Shown piece by piece: positions 21,252 to 32,331 of a stretch of DNA of 64,000 bases. The DNA is from Oscillochloris sp. Lineage in GTDB: Bacteria > Chloroflexota > Chloroflexia > Chloroflexales > Chloroflexaceae. Positions within the stretch are counted from its first letter, which is position 1; each line of letters starts with the position of its first letter. The notes beneath the pieces were generated by a model, which was not told the origin of the DNA, made no database searches, and saw only the letters and a list, made by a program, of their open reading frames with translations. The stretch lies in NCBI GenBank assembly GCA_012032775.1, contig JAAUQO010000005.1, positions 1 to 64,000 on the forward strand. The letters are read 5' to 3'. The translations under genes were made by a program, and so were the position numbers.

Positions 21252-21719
21252 TTACATGCCGGGCGGCACGACATCCTGGTTGAATGCGCTCTCGCTGGCG
21301 CCGCAGCGCGGACATGTGTGCGGTGGCTCCATACCCCGCACGATCTCGCCGCAAACGCCGCAGACCCAACGCATCGCAATCTGACGCACCAGATCGGAAC
21401 GACTGACAATTCCGACCACCTGGCCGTTCTCGACCACCGGCACGCGCCGGATGCGCTGGTTGGTCAGCAGATGCTGTACTTGCTCAACATCGGTGTCGGG
21501 GGTGACGCTGATCACGCCACGGGTCATAATATCGACGACCACGCGACCGCTTTTCGCGATCAGGTCGTGCTCCGTTACCAGTCCGACCAGCAAACCCGAC
21601 TCATCGACCACCGGCAGTCCGCTGATCCGATTACGCGCCAGCATCCGCGCCACCTCTTCGACGGCGCTGTTGTCGCGAACCACCAGCACGTTTTCGGTCA
21701 TGATCTCGCGGGCTTTCAT
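21252..21719 (-). CDS. Tandem-CBS protein with C-terminal rubredoxin-like zinc/iron ribbon
   Basis: MKAREIMTENVLVVRDNSAVEEVARMLARNRISGLPVVDESG...IMTRGVISVTPDTDVEQV...WVCGVCGEIVRGMEPPHTCPRCGA. Confidence 0.88.
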   Translation of the reverse strand: MKAREIMTENVLVVRDNSAVEEVARMLARNRISGLPVVDESGLLVGLVTEHDLIAKSGRVVVDIMTRGVISVTPDTDVEQVQHLLTNQRIRRVPVVENGQVVGIVSRSDLVRQIAMRWVCGVCGEIVRGMEPPHTCPRCGASESAFNQDVVPPGM

Positions 21720-22000
21720 AAACTGCACTTTCCTGCTAGTACGGTTCAATTGCCGTATCTTGTGAATATCGTCACAAATTTCCCGCGCCGTATTATCCGG
21801 CAGGGTGGAAAGGTGATATGTAAAAGGCACCGAAGCAATCACAGTATAACAGACCTTCCCGGCTGTGCGCTCAGTGTGCAGTAGCGGTGCAAAAACTGTG
21901 CTCGATGCCATATAATTCCGGGCCGGACGGCAGGATCGTTGAGATGCTGCTTGAGCCGTGCGACAACACAATCCGCTGCCGAGCATCACGATCCGGGCTG

Positions 22001-22483
22001 TTAAACGCCTTTGGTTTCACGAATCTCACGCAACAGATTGCGGCTGGCGCTGGTGATCAACCGGTAAACCTGCTCAAAGCCGCCGTCGTAGTACGGATCG
22101 GGAACTTCGCGCACGGGTTGTTCCGGGGCGTAATCAAGCAACAAGCGTACCCGCTGGGCCACATCGGGATGGCGGATCGCGATATCGCGCATGTTCTCGT
22201 GATCCATCGCCAGAATGTAGTCGAACTGATCAAAATCGGCTGCGCGCAACTGTCGGGCACGCTGGTCGCCGGGGTCGATGCGGTATTTGCGCAAGATGTC
22301 CAGAGTGCCGCCGTGGGGCGGTTCGCCGGCGTGCCAGCCGCCGGTGCCGGCCGAGTCGATCAGAAAACGATCAGCTAGCCCGGCCTCGTTGACCAGATGC
22401 CGAAAAACGGCCTCGGCCATCGGCGAGCGGCAGATATTGCCCATGCAGACGAACAGAACCTGAACTGGTTGGAGGGTGTTCAT
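22001..22483 (-). CDS. Low-molecular-weight protein-tyrosine phosphatase
   Basis: VLFVCMGNICRSPMAEAVF (CX5R P-loop) and VPDPYYDGGFEQVYRLI. Confidence 0.93.
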   Translation of the reverse strand: MNTLQPVQVLFVCMGNICRSPMAEAVFRHLVNEAGLADRFLIDSAGTGGWHAGEPPHGGTLDILRKYRIDPGDQRARQLRAADFDQFDYILAMDHENMRDIAIRHPDVAQRVRLLLDYAPEQPVREVPDPYYDGGFEQVYRLITSASRNLLREIRETKGV

Positions 22484-22519
22484 ATTTTCCATTACATAGT
22501 AGGGGCGCATGCTTCGCCC

Positions 22520-23416
22520 TTAGCCAAGTACCGCCAAAATCGCCTCCGCCACCTGGTCGATCCGGCGTACCGCAGCGAAGTGCGCGGCGGCCGGGCCAAC
22601 CGCCAGCAGCGGAACTGCGGCTTCGGTATGCCCTTTGATGCTCGTATCTTCCAGATTTCCATGGTCGCTGGTGATCAGCAACGTGTCGGTTGAGCGCAGC
22701 GTGTCGAGTACTCCGCCGATCATGCCATCGACGCGCAGAAGTGTTTCGCCGATGCCTGCGACGCCAAGCCGCCCGTGGCCGGCCAGGTCGGTCATGAAAC
22801 TTTCGAAAAAGACCAGTTCGTGCTCGTGGGCAAAGGCGGCAAGCCATGCACCGGCTTCTTCGGGTGCGACAGGCGCAAGATCCGGGCCTTCGCCGCGGAG
22901 TTGCAGCATGGCGCCGGTGATGTCCCAGCTGAGCGCCCGGCCCGCAGCGAAATCATCCAGGGTGCGTAAACGGACGCCGGCGCCTTCAGCCGCGATCACA
23001 CTCGCCGAGCGCCGCACACGTCGGCTCGCGATTGCTTGCCAGTAGCCGGGAGTGAACACATTCGCGAAAGCGACCGCATGTCCGGCCGCACGGGCGCGGC
23101 GCAACACCGAGCGTTCGGCCAGCAACGGGCGCAGGGCCGTAGGCGGGAAATTCGGCTGGTGCCGGCCGTGCATCGCCGGCGCATTGACGCCGGCCAAAAG
23201 TGCGACATGGCCGGTGCCGCTTTGTGGTGCGCCGGCCACGCCAAGGGCTGCGTCGATCGGTTGGAGCAGAAGACCGGCTCGCTGCTGCACATGCTCCAGG
23301 CTGAGCGGCCCGCCGAGGAGTTGCTGTAGCCGGAGCATCGGGACGGTGGTGAATGGATTGTTGGGGCCGGCGGGTGCCAATCCCACACCATCGAGAAAGA
23401 CAAAGATAATCGCCAT
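22520..23416 (-). CDS. Metalloenzyme-superfamily (phosphopentomutase/PGM-like) protein
   Basis: IIFVFLDGVGLAPAGPNNPF, GTGHVALLAGVNAP, and LLITSDHGNLEDTSIKGHTEAAVPLL. Confidence 0.85.
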   Translation of the reverse strand: MAIIFVFLDGVGLAPAGPNNPFTTVPMLRLQQLLGGPLSLEHVQQRAGLLLQPIDAALGVAGAPQSGTGHVALLAGVNAPAMHGRHQPNFPPTALRPLLAERSVLRRARAAGHAVAFANVFTPGYWQAIASRRVRRSASVIAAEGAGVRLRTLDDFAAGRALSWDITGAMLQLRGEGPDLAPVAPEEAGAWLAAFAHEHELVFFESFMTDLAGHGRLGVAGIGETLLRVDGMIGGVLDTLRSTDTLLITSDHGNLEDTSIKGHTEAAVPLLAVGPAAAHFAAVRRIDQVAEAILAVLG

Positions 23417-23422
23417 GCATGC

Positions 23423-23986
23423 TTACTTCAAAAAATTCGCCAGCAGTTGTTTGCCGTGGTCGGTCAGGATCGACTCGGGGTGAAATTGCACGCCCTGAAT
23501 CGGGTGTTCGCGATGGCGCAAGCCCATAATCACGCCGTCGTCCGTCCAGGCGGTGATCGCCAACTCGGCGGGCAGATCGTCGCGGCGCACGATCAGCGAG
23601 TGATAGCGCGTGGCGGTGAACGGATCTTCCAGCCCGGCGAAGACCCCCTGGCCGTTGTGGCGAATCGCCGAGAGCTTGCCGTGCATCACCTGTGGCGCCC
23701 GTACCACTGCCCCGCCGTAGGCTGCGCCGAGGGCCTGGTGGCCCAAACACACGCCGAGGGTGGGAACATGTGGGCCGAGCTCCTGAATGAGTGCGATGCT
23801 GATGCCGGCCTCATGGGGTGTACACGGGCCGGGGCTGATCACGATCCGATCCGGCTTCAGGGCTGCGACATCGGCCACGCTCAGCGCATCGTTGCGGCGC
23901 ACATCAACTGCGGCGCCCAACTCGCTCAGATATTGAAACAGATTATAGGTAAACGAATCGTAGTTATCGAGCAACAGTACCCGCAT
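23423..23986 (-). CDS. Anthranilate/aminodeoxychorismate synthase component II (glutamine amidotransferase)
   Basis: [44 protein letters not shown], and [14 protein letters not shown]. Confidence 0.93.
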   Translation of the reverse strand: MRVLLLDNYDSFTYNLFQYLSELGAAVDVRRNDALSVADVAALKPDRIVISPGPCTPHEAGISIALIQELGPHVPTLGVCLGHQALGAAYGGAVVRAPQVMHGKLSAIRHNGQGVFAGLEDPFTATRYHSLIVRRDDLPAELAITAWTDDGVIMGLRHREHPIQGVQFHPESILTDHGKQLLANFLK

Positions 23987-24246
23987 CGTAGCCTCCTGGC
24001 ATTTCATTGTTGCGCGCAGTATAGCGGTCGATGCACTGCGGCGCAACCGGCGCGACGCAAACTGCTGTGTTCCATCCGGGCCTGATACCTGCCTGAAAAT
24101 CGTGCCCCGGTCATCCAATTGTCATCGTACGCAGTGTTGTAGTGGTTATGGTGTCGTTAAGATAAGCGCGAGTTCAATCCGAAGCGATTTCGATGACATG
24201 ATCTTCGCCGGTAGTCAGCGATCATCGCAAAGGAACCCGTGCAGAA

Positions 24247-24274
24247 ATTCTGCATTCTGCATTCTGAATTTCCC
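24247..24274 (+). repeat. Heptanucleotide tandem repeat ATTCTGC/ATTCTGC/ATTCTGA/ATTTCCC
   Basis: Direct 7-bp periodicity immediately before the PGRP start codon. Confidence 0.65.
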
Positions 24275-24275
24275 C

Positions 24276-27187
24276 ATGGAGGCTGCGATGCTGTTGCGTC
24301 TGCGTATTCTTTTTATACCACTTTTTATTGCAGCGCTTCTAGTACTCGTGTCGATCGCCGGACGTAGCGACGCCGGGCCGACCGTCGATACAGCTACCGG
24401 TCGTCCTGAACAGGTGGCGCTGACAACAATCCCTACGGAAGGCGCATCACTTTTGGCGTCCCTCGGCGCAAGCTACCTTTCGCCGGTGCAGGCGACGGCT
24501 ACCCCGTTCACTCATATACTCCTACGTTGGGAGGCACTGGTTCCCGCCGGCGCCCATGTCCACATCGAAGTTCGCGCCAGCTTCGACGGCATGGATTGGA
24601 CTCCCTGGGGCGAGGTGTTGGAAAACCCCGACCTATGGGTGCCGGCCGATGGTGATTATGTCTTCTGGAGCCAGGAGATCTACGCCGGCGAGGGAGTGCA
24701 ATTCTGGCAGGTGCGCGCCCAGACGAGCCGGCTCCTGATGGAATGCTGCCGCGCCTCGATTCGATCGAAGTCAATACTGTCGATGCCCGCTTCGGCTCGT
24801 CCGACCCCTTGTCGGCCGCCAATTTGCAACATTCCCTTGCCGGCTTCGACAAGCCGCCGGTAGTGAGCCGGAGCGCCTGGGGCAGCCCCGACGGCCAGGG
24901 CAGTCGGGTGAATCCGGCCCACTACCCGGTTACGCATATGGTTATTCACCATACCGCCGACTCGAACAGCCTGAGTGGCAGCCAGCAGAGTTGGGCCGAC
25001 CGGGTGCGCGCGATCTGGTCGTTTCATACCTACACCCGCGGCTGGGGCGACATCGGCTACAACTACCTGATCGACCCGAACGGCGTGATCTACGAGGGCC
25101 GCGCCGGTGGTGATGATGCGGTCGCCTTTCACGATACCGCCAACTACGGCTCGATGGGGATCGTGCTGATCGGCACGTATTCCAATGTCGATCCGCAGGC
25201 TGCCGCGCTCAACAGCGCCGTGGATCTGCTGACCTGGAAAAGCGCCCAGAAGCGGATCGATCCCCTTGGCCGGGCCTTCTACTATGGTTGCTCGATCTCG
25301 AAGTACTGCAAGCCCTTCACCCCCGGCTCGATCGCCGAGACGATCTCCGGCCACCGCGATGCCACACCCGGCCGTACGTCTTGTCCCGGCGATCGGCTGC
25401 ACAGTCGCATTCCGGAGTTACGCCAGCGTGTCGCCAACCGCCTCGCCGGCCTGCCGGAAGCCGCTGCCCCCGACAACGGCGATCTCATTATCGACGATCT
25501 GGAGGGTCGGTTTACGCGCAACAGTGCCAACTGGTATGGTGCCTGCGGTTACGGCGGCAGCAGCGTCTATACTTATTCCACCGACAACCCGGCTGAGAGT
25601 AGCAATAACGCCGTCTGGACGCCGAACATCCCGGCCGATGGCCAGTACCGAGTGCTGGTGCATATTCCCGAGGGCTGTGATCAGGCCACGCCGACAAGTC
25701 AGGCCCGTTACCGGATCAACAGCGCCGACGGCGAACGCGAGGTGCTGATCGACCAGAATGCGCGCCGCGGCTGGATTGAGTTGGGCAGTTTCCGCTTTAC
25801 GACCGGCACCAATGGTTCGGTGCAACTGAGCGATCTTACCGGCGAACCGCTGAGCGCCGGGCGGGTGGTCTATTTCGATGCCGTGCAGTTCGTGAAGGAA
25901 GACGGCGCGCGGATCGAGTTGCTGGCGGTGCAGGCCGAGCAGACCAGTGTCGCCGCCGGCGAGTTGCTGAAAGTAACTTTTACGGTGCGCAACAGCGGCA
26001 ATGGCCCTGCCGAGACCCAGGATCCGCAGGCCGGCACCAACTCCGATGCGCAAGGCAGCTACGACAGCGCCAACGGCTATGTCTACGACGAGGGCGAATG
26101 TTTCCTCGGCGCGCCCGAGCAGGATTATCCGATCTATCCGAAGCAAGGCGGCAGTTTCCGGCTCACCCTCGGCCCGATCAATCGTGGCGTCGCCTGCGCC
26201 GGTGAGAGCGGCGGTTATCCCTGGCGTTGGGGTTTGAATGGTTCGCTGGCGCCGGGTGAGACCCGCGACGTGATCGGCTACGTACGGTTCCGTGAGCCGG
26301 GACAGGTGCAGTTGCAGGCCGGCGTGATCCGCGAATATGTCGCATATCTGGCGCAAAATGTTGTTCTGCCGACGATCACCGTTACTCCGGAGCGTCAGTC
26401 CCCGGCGCCGGCTGCATTCAACGAAAACCTGCAACCACTGGCCCATGTCTATCGCTTAGGGCAAATGCCCGACAACTTGCTGGCCCGGACGCACAATCCG
26501 CTCTCGATTGTGAAAGGCGAGTTGCTGGGCAGTTTCGTCTGGAGCGGCGAATTACGCGAGTGGGGCGACGGTGGACCGTTGCCGGGCGTGAGCGACGGCT
26601 TTGTGATCGAGCAGACGCGGGTTTTTGTGGCGCCGTTGGATGGCGAATATACCTTCAGTGTCACCAGCGACGACGGCGCATGGTTGTGGGTGAACGGCAG
26701 ACCGCTGGTGGTCAATGCCGGCTTGCACAATGCCGAAAGCGCTACCGGAACCATCTATTTGCCGGCAGGGCGCCATGTGCTGGGCTTCAAATACTTCGAG
26801 CGCGGTGGAACGGCGGTGGCCGGCTACGCCGTACAGCATCCCGGCGAAAGCAGCTTCCGCACGCCGGTCGATGGCCTGGCCGGTGTGGGTGGCGGCATCG
26901 ATTTGCGCATTGGAACCGGCTTTCGGCGCCTGCAAGGGCTGACTCTTGCCGCCGACGATCTGGGCGGCAGCGGCGCGGCTTTGTTGCGAGCCTCATTCGA
27001 TGGGATCAGTTGGTACGACTTGCCGGGCGGAATGATAAATATGGGCGAGTTAAGCGCGGGCGAATACCATCTGCGCTATCGAGCCGTAGACGCGGCGGGC
27101 AACGAATCGCCGATTACGGAACTGCATTTCCGCGTCGATCCGGCGCTCCGCGAAGAACAGATCTTCCTGCCGTTACTGGCAAAATGA
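24276..27187 (+). CDS. Secreted PGRP/N-acetylmuramoyl-L-alanine amidase with golvesin-like and PA14-like domains, apparent frameshift near 24734
   Basis: Signal peptide; SRSAWGSPDGQGS...VTHMVIHHTADSN...GYNYLIDPNGVIYEGRAGG...SGHRDATPGRTSCPGD; golvesin-like VYTYSTDNPAESSNNAVWTPNIPADGQYRVLVHIP; PA14-like YTFSVTSDDGAWLWVNGRPLVVN. Confidence 0.85.
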
Positions 27188-27192
27188 GTGCA

Positions 27193-27222
27193 GTATGGGG
27201 TCGAGCTTACTCGACCCCATAC
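27193..27222 (+). terminator. Hairpin between the PGRP gene and the convergent radical SAM gene
   Basis: GTATGGGGTCGAG-CTTA-CTCGACCCCATAC, 6 nt past the PGRP stop. Confidence 0.7.
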
Positions 27223-27226
27223 CCAT

Positions 27227-28227
27227 TCAACCCCGTTGTTTAAAGATCGACAGGTGCATTTTGGGATCGTGGTCGCAATTGCTGCACACACCATTACTCA
27301 TCCCGACGGTGCGTGCGACGCCGTTCGTCCGTGTGATCAAAGTCGCCTGGCAATTTGGGCAACGGGTGGCCTGATTGGTTTCGGCGCCTAGATAAATTGC
27401 AGGCCGTTCTCGTGGCCGAGCCGGCGGGCGCGCATCACCGCCGCAGCCGTCTCGCTGCCGGCATCGCCGGGCAAAACATGCCATGGCGTATGGGCGCCGA
27501 GCGAATCGCGAATCCACTCAATCAAGGCCCGTAATTCATCGCTGTCGTCGTTCACGCCGTGATGAATCCGCGTCGTCACCTCCACATGGCAACGCCAATG
27601 AGCGCGGGCATGGACAGTTGTTTCCAAGATTCCACGCCAGTCAGGGATCCCGCCGAGCCGATTGTACGCTGAGTCGGAGAAGCCGCGTAAGTCAAGGCTC
27701 ACGCCGTCGAGATAGGCCCCGAGGGTATCAAGTGCTTCAAGCGTAAGATAGCCGCTGGTGGCGAGGGCGGTATAACGGCTTGAGGCCCGCGAGAGTTGCA
27801 GCAGCGCCAGTACATACTCGAAATTCACCGCTGGCTCGCCGTAGGCCCAGATCACCCCACGACAAAGCCGTTCCAGGGCGAAATTCGCCGCCCGATCCGG
27901 ATCGAGCCGGCGTTGGAGCGTCGGATCTTCCGGGACGAAGGCATACTGTCCGCGCTGCTGATCCACAGGCAGCGCGTAGCCCCAGCCGCCGATCGATAAT
28001 GCCAATGAGTCGGGAAAAAAATGCCAGAGCCGGTGATCTTCGATCGGACCGATCGCAGCTCCACTGATAAGCCCATGATTGAGAAGCTCAATTCCTTCAG
28101 GATGGCCCCTCCGCACCTTGCATTGGCCGGCTTCACCCACGGCTGGAGTGCAGCCCCAACGGCAGGCAAGACAGGTCGGGGGATTGTCGGCGTTGGGCGA
28201 GATGAGATCGGCGAACGAGACACTCAT
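27227..28227 (-). CDS. Radical SAM protein (PFL-activating/AmmeMemoRadiSam-like) with C-terminal zinc ribbon, apparent frameshift near 27394
   Basis: CLACRWGCTPAVGEAGQCKVR, WAYGEPAVNFEYVL, and YLDGVSLDLRGFSDSAYNRLGG. Other frame continues YLGAETNQATRCPNCQATLI...CSNCDHDPKMHL. Note the cluster I expected (CX3CX2C) is not clear. Confidence 0.7.
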
Positions 28228-28395
28228 AACGACTCCTGATCTGATCGACCGGGCGGGACATGTCTGGCGCTTTGCTGCCCCATCAGGTATAATGCACGCG
28301 GCCCCGAGGGGGTTTCCTCATGTACACATGTTTGCGTTGTATCGCAGTATACGACGAGTGTAGCACAGAATAGCGAACTCTGTGCCGGAATTGTT

Positions 28396-29148
28396 ATGGA
28401 ACAACCACCACGCCGGATTGATGGCGATCCTCGCAGCGACCTGATCGCCGATAACGGCCGCTGGGAACCGGTTTCCGCCGACGAACAGACAACATCCATC
28501 GCCCAACGCACGCGGGTGCGTAGTGTCGTCCGCGAGTTACTCGAGACGGCGATCTTTATTCTGCTGGTATTTTTTATTGTGCGCGGCATTGTGCAGAATT
28601 TTAAGATCGAAGGTTCCAGTATGGAACCGACATTACACACCGGCCAATATATCCTTGTCAATAAGCTGGTCTACTTTCACTTTGATTTGAATGCGCCCTT
28701 GCGCTTGCTGCCGGGCCAGGAAGATTTGCCGCAGCGCATTATTTACCCCTTTCATCAGCCGCAGCGCGGCGATATCGTCGTTTTCGAGTATCCCCGTGAT
28801 GTGAGTAAAGACTATATCAAGCGGGTGATCGGCTTGCCCGGCGACCGTTTGCGCGTGAACGATGGGAAGGTCTTTGTGAACGGCGAGCCGCTGGATGAAG
28901 TGTATTTGCAGGGCGCCTCGACCTATTGTGTGTCCGGTTATCAGTGTCACGACGAAGAGTTGATTGTTCCCGAAGGGACGATTTTCGTCATGGGCGATAA
29001 TCGGGCCAATTCCAGCGATTCACGTGAGTGGAATGCGCTGCCGCTGGATCGGGTCGTTGGTCAGGCCTGGGTGATTTATTACCCGATCGCGGATTGGGGG
29101 CTTGTTCCGCACTACGAGTATTCGGCTGAACGAGTGGCTATTCCGTGA
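28396..29148 (+). CDS. lepB: Signal peptidase I
   Basis: IEGSSMEPTLHTGQYILVNKL, GDIVVFEYPRDVSKDYIKRVIGLPGD, and VMGDNRANSSDSREWNALPLDRVVGQAWVIYYP. Confidence 0.95.
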   Translation: MEQPPRRIDGDPRSDLIADNGRWEPVSADEQTTSIAQRTRVRSVVRELLETAIFILLVFFIVRGIVQNFKIEGSSMEPTLHTGQYILVNKLVYFHFDLNAPLRLLPGQEDLPQRIIYPFHQPQRGDIVVFEYPRDVSKDYIKRVIGLPGDRLRVNDGKVFVNGEPLDEVYLQGASTYCVSGYQCHDEELIVPEGTIFVMGDNRANSSDSREWNALPLDRVVGQAWVIYYPIADWGLVPHYEYSAERVAIP

Positions 29149-29162
29149 TCGGCAGCACTGTA

Positions 29163-29199
29163 GGTGGTGATTTGCTTGCGTAGCGGGCAAATCACCACC
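29163..29199. terminator. 13-bp stem hairpin between lepB and the glycosyltransferase gene
   Basis: GGTGGTGATTTGC-TTGCGTAGCGG-GCAAATCACCACC. Confidence 0.6.
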
Positions 29200-29212
29200 C
29201 ACAAACTTATGT

Positions 29213-30360
29213 ATGCACGTCGCGATCAACGCTCATCTGCTGGCCCATACACGCTCGTTTCGCCGCGCCGGGGTTTCGCACTATATCGAACAGGTTCTGC
29301 ATCAGCTCGGGCAGATCGATCGGCGGAATCGCTACACGATCTATACCACCCGTGGCCTCGACCAACATGCGCTCGGCCTGCCGGCCAACTTTCAGGTGCG
29401 GCCGAGTAGCTTGCCAACGATCAATCCCCGCGTCCGCATCCCCTGGGAACAGTTGCTTGCGCCGCTTTTGCTCAGGCGCAATCAGGCCGATCTGTTTCAC
29501 GGAGTGTTGAATGTGGTGCCGCTGGCCTGTCCGGTGCCGAGTGTGGTGACGATCCACGATCTGGCCTTTATTCGCTTCCCACAGACGTTTCGCGCCTATA
29601 ATCGCACCTATCTCGATTTCGCCACGCGCCTGACGGCCCGCCGCGCGGCCCGGATTCTGGTTGTTTCCGAGCATACCAGGCGCGAGGTTGTCGGGTTGTT
29701 GGGGGTGCCTGCGGAGCGTGTGATCGTGACGCCGAATGCTGCGCGCGCCCATTTCCAGCCGCCGGCCCCCGGCGCTGTCGATCGTCTGCGGCGCGCCACG
29801 GGTTGCCGGATCGCTTCGTGCTCTATGTCGGCACGCTCGAGCCGCGCAAAAATTTGCCCACGCTGCTGGCCGCATATGCCGATGTCGCCCGCCAACACCC
29901 CGATGTGCCGCTCCTGGTTGGCGGCGGCAAGGGCTGGCTCTACGATTCGATCTTCGCCCAGCTTGAAGCATTGGGATTGCGCGATCAGGTGCGCTTCGTC
30001 GGCTATATCGATGAGGAGGAGTTGCCGCTCTGGTATGCCGCCGCGACCGTCTTCGCATTTCCCTCGACCTACGAAGGTTTCGGCATGCCGCCGCTTGAGG
30101 CAATGGCCTGCGGCACCGCCGTGGTGACATCCAATAGCTCCAGTTTGCCCGAAGTGGTTGCTGAGGCCGGGTTGATGGTGCCGCCGACCGACGCCTCCGC
30201 TCTGGCCGATGCGCTGAATCAGGTGTTGCGTGATGCCGATCTGCGCACGGAACTTGTGGCCCGTGGGCTTAAACGAGCCACGCAGTTTAGTTGGCGCGCG
30301 ACCGCCGAAAAGACGCTTGCCGCGTATCATGATGTTGCCGTGGAGCATGGTCGCTTGTAG
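29213..30360 (+). CDS. Glycosyltransferase family 4 (GT1-type), apparent frameshift near 29797
   Basis: MHVAINAHLLAHTRSFRRAGVSHYIEQVLHQL...VVTIHDLAFIRFPQTFR...VVSEHTRREVV; other frame RFVLYVGTLEPRKNLPTLLAAYADV...FAFPSTYEGFGMPPLEAMACGTAVVTSNSSSLPEVV. Confidence 0.93.
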
Positions 30361-30451
30361 CGCTCAAGCTCGCTGATTGGGGGCGACGAAGCTGTCGATA
30401 ACCGCCGAAACACGCGTCGGGCCGGCTATGCCGACCTAACTCGGAACGCGG

Positions 30452-30479
30452 TTGACACACCTGTCGGCTACGGTATAAT
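30452..30479 (+). promoter_or_regulatory. Consensus sigma70-like promoter upstream of tatA
   Basis: TTGACA (30452-30457), 16-bp spacer, TATAAT (30474-30479). Confidence 0.7.
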
Positions 30480-30601
30480 GATCGTAGGTATCGGAACGAC
30501 AAGTGATTGCAGCGCATACAGAAGCAATCCAGCGCCGGTACACAATCCGGCGCCAAGCCCGGGCGTACGCCTACGGCGCCGGCCCGTTAAGGAGAAAATC
30601 A

Positions 30602-30793
30602 ATGCCTATGCCAGGTCCGTGGGAATTGCTGATCATTCTGGTTATTGTCATCGCTATTTTCGGTGCCAGCCGTCTGGCCGGTATCGGCGGTGCACTCGGT
30701 GGCAGTATTCGCGAGTTTCGGAAGTCAATGAAGGACGACAACGAAGAGAAGCCGAAGGCTGAAACCAAAGCTGAAGGCGAGAGCAACGCGTAG
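30602..30793 (+). CDS. tatA: Sec-independent protein translocase TatA/E
   Basis: MPMPGPWELLIILVIVIAIFGASRLAGIGGALGGSIREFRKSM, then a charged tail. Confidence 0.9.
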   Translation: MPMPGPWELLIILVIVIAIFGASRLAGIGGALGGSIREFRKSMKDDNEEKPKAETKAEGESNA

Positions 30794-30822
30794 GTTCGTC
30801 CGGCCACTTAATAGATGCGAGG

Positions 30823-30852
30823 TGTAGGGGCGCGGTTGGCCGCGCCCCTACA
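30823..30852. repeat. Perfect intergenic hairpin
   Basis: TGTAGGGGCGCGG-TTGG-CCGCGCCCCTACA. Confidence 0.7.
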
Positions 30853-30862
30853 GGTGTTTAGT

Positions 30863-32173
30863 ATGGCAGATTATTTCGATCAGGCGACAATTGAAGTGCG
30901 TTCGGGTCGCGGCGGTAATGGCGCGGCAACATTTCGGCGTGAGAAGTTCGTGCCGCGCGGCGGACCCAACGGCGGCGACGGTGGGCGTGGCGGTGATGTG
31001 TATCTGTATGCCGACGATAGCCTGAATACGTTGCTCCACTTTCGCTACGAGCGCGAGTTCAACGCTGAAGACGGCGGCCACGGCATGAAGAACAAGATGT
31101 ATGGCCGCCATGGTCAAGACCAGACGATCAACGTGCCGGTCGGCACGCTCGTACGTGCCGTGATCGACGGCACAACCTATGAGATCGATCTCGATCGGCC
31201 CGGCCAGCGTCTGCTGGTTGCCCGCGGCGGCAAGGGCGGCCTTGGGAATGTTCACTTCACGAGTTCAACCCGCCAGGTGCCGCGGATCGCCGAGTTGGGT
31301 GAACCCGGTGAGACTCTGGAACTGGAACTGGAACTGAAGTTGATCGCTGATGTGGGCCTGGTGGGGTTTCCGAACGCCGGCAAGTCTACGCTGCTCTCGG
31401 TAATCAGCGCCGCGAAGCCGAAGATCGCGAATTATCCATTCACGACTCTGCAACCAAATCTTGGCATTGTCGAAGTGGGTGATTACGACCGGCTGATTGT
31501 GGCTGATATTCCCGGCCTGATCGAGGGTGCACATAGCGGGATCGGCCTGGGCCACGATTTCTTGCGTCATATTGAGCGGACGCGAGTGCTGATCCATATT
31601 GTCGATGCGGCCGGTGTCGATGGGCGTGACCCGCTGGACGATTTTCATCAGATCAACGCGGAATTACGGCTCTACCGCCCCGAATTGGCCGATCGCCCGC
31701 AGGTGGTGGCCCTGAACAAGATCGATCTGCCGGAGGCGCAAGCCGATCTCGACCGGTTACGGCGTGAATTGCCGGTTGCCGCAACCGATATCTTCACTAT
31801 CTCCGCTGCCACCCATTCCGGTCTTGAGCCGATGTTGCGCCGGGTTGCCGAGTTGGTGCGTGCGCAACCCACCCCGGTTCGTGAGGCGGTCGAAGCCGAC
31901 GAGCCGCCACTAACCTGGCCCTTGCCGATTGTCGATGAGAATGTTTTCCAGATCGTGCAGGAAGCAGGTGTCTGGCGGGTACGCGGCGTGAAGATCGAGC
32001 GCCTGGTGGCGATGACGAATTTCGCTCAGGCCGAGGCGGTTGATCGTGTGCAGCGCGTGCTTGAAGCGAGCGGTATCAGTGCTGCATTGGTAAAAGCCGG
32101 CGTTCAGGACGGCGATATGGTGCGGATCGGCAAAGCTGATTTGGAGTGGAATAGCGCGGGCGTGATCGGGTAG
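30863..32173 (+). CDS. obgE: Obg family GTPase
   Basis: [44 protein letters not shown] and [31 protein letters not shown]-terminal OCT domain. Confidence 0.98.
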   Translation: MADYFDQATIEVRSGRGGNGAATFRREKFVPRGGPNGGDGGRGGDVYLYADDSLNTLLHFRYEREFNAEDGGHGMKNKMYGRHGQDQTINVPVGTLVRAVIDGTTYEIDLDRPGQRLLVARGGKGGLGNVHFTSSTRQVPRIAELGEPGETLELELELKLIADVGLVGFPNAGKSTLLSVISAAKPKIANYPFTTLQPNLGIVEVGDYDRLIVADIPGLIEGAHSGIGLGHDFLRHIERTRVLIHIVDAAGVDGRDPLDDFHQINAELRLYRPELADRPQVVALNKIDLPEAQADLDRLRRELPVAATDIFTISAATHSGLEPMLRRVAELVRAQPTPVREAVEADEPPLTWPLPIVDENVFQIVQEAGVWRVRGVKIERLVAMTNFAQAEAVDRVQRVLEASGISAALVKAGVQDGDMVRIGKADLEWNSAGVIG

Positions 32174-32223
32174 AGGCGAAGCATTCAGGTATCTCGCCTT
32201 TGCCGGCGCGGAAAATCAACCAT

Positions 32224-32263
32224 TTCGGTTCGTTTCGGCAATTCCGCCGCCGAAAGAACCGAA
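32224..32263. terminator. Bidirectional hairpin between convergent obgE and PHP-AlbA_2 gene
   Basis: TTCGGTTC-G-TTTCGGC ... GCCGAAA-GAACCGAA. Confidence 0.65.
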
Positions 32264-32331
32264 AGAATCATCGCATCACTACCACCCTGCCCGAGGCGAA
32301 TAGCCTGCCGCAGGCGCGCCGACTGCGTACG

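Noticed and set aside
28270-28345. Possible riboswitch upstream of lepB
   Set aside because: Only a short GGCCCCGAGGGGGTTTCC-type hairpin and a weak TATAAT; not enough structure to support a call.
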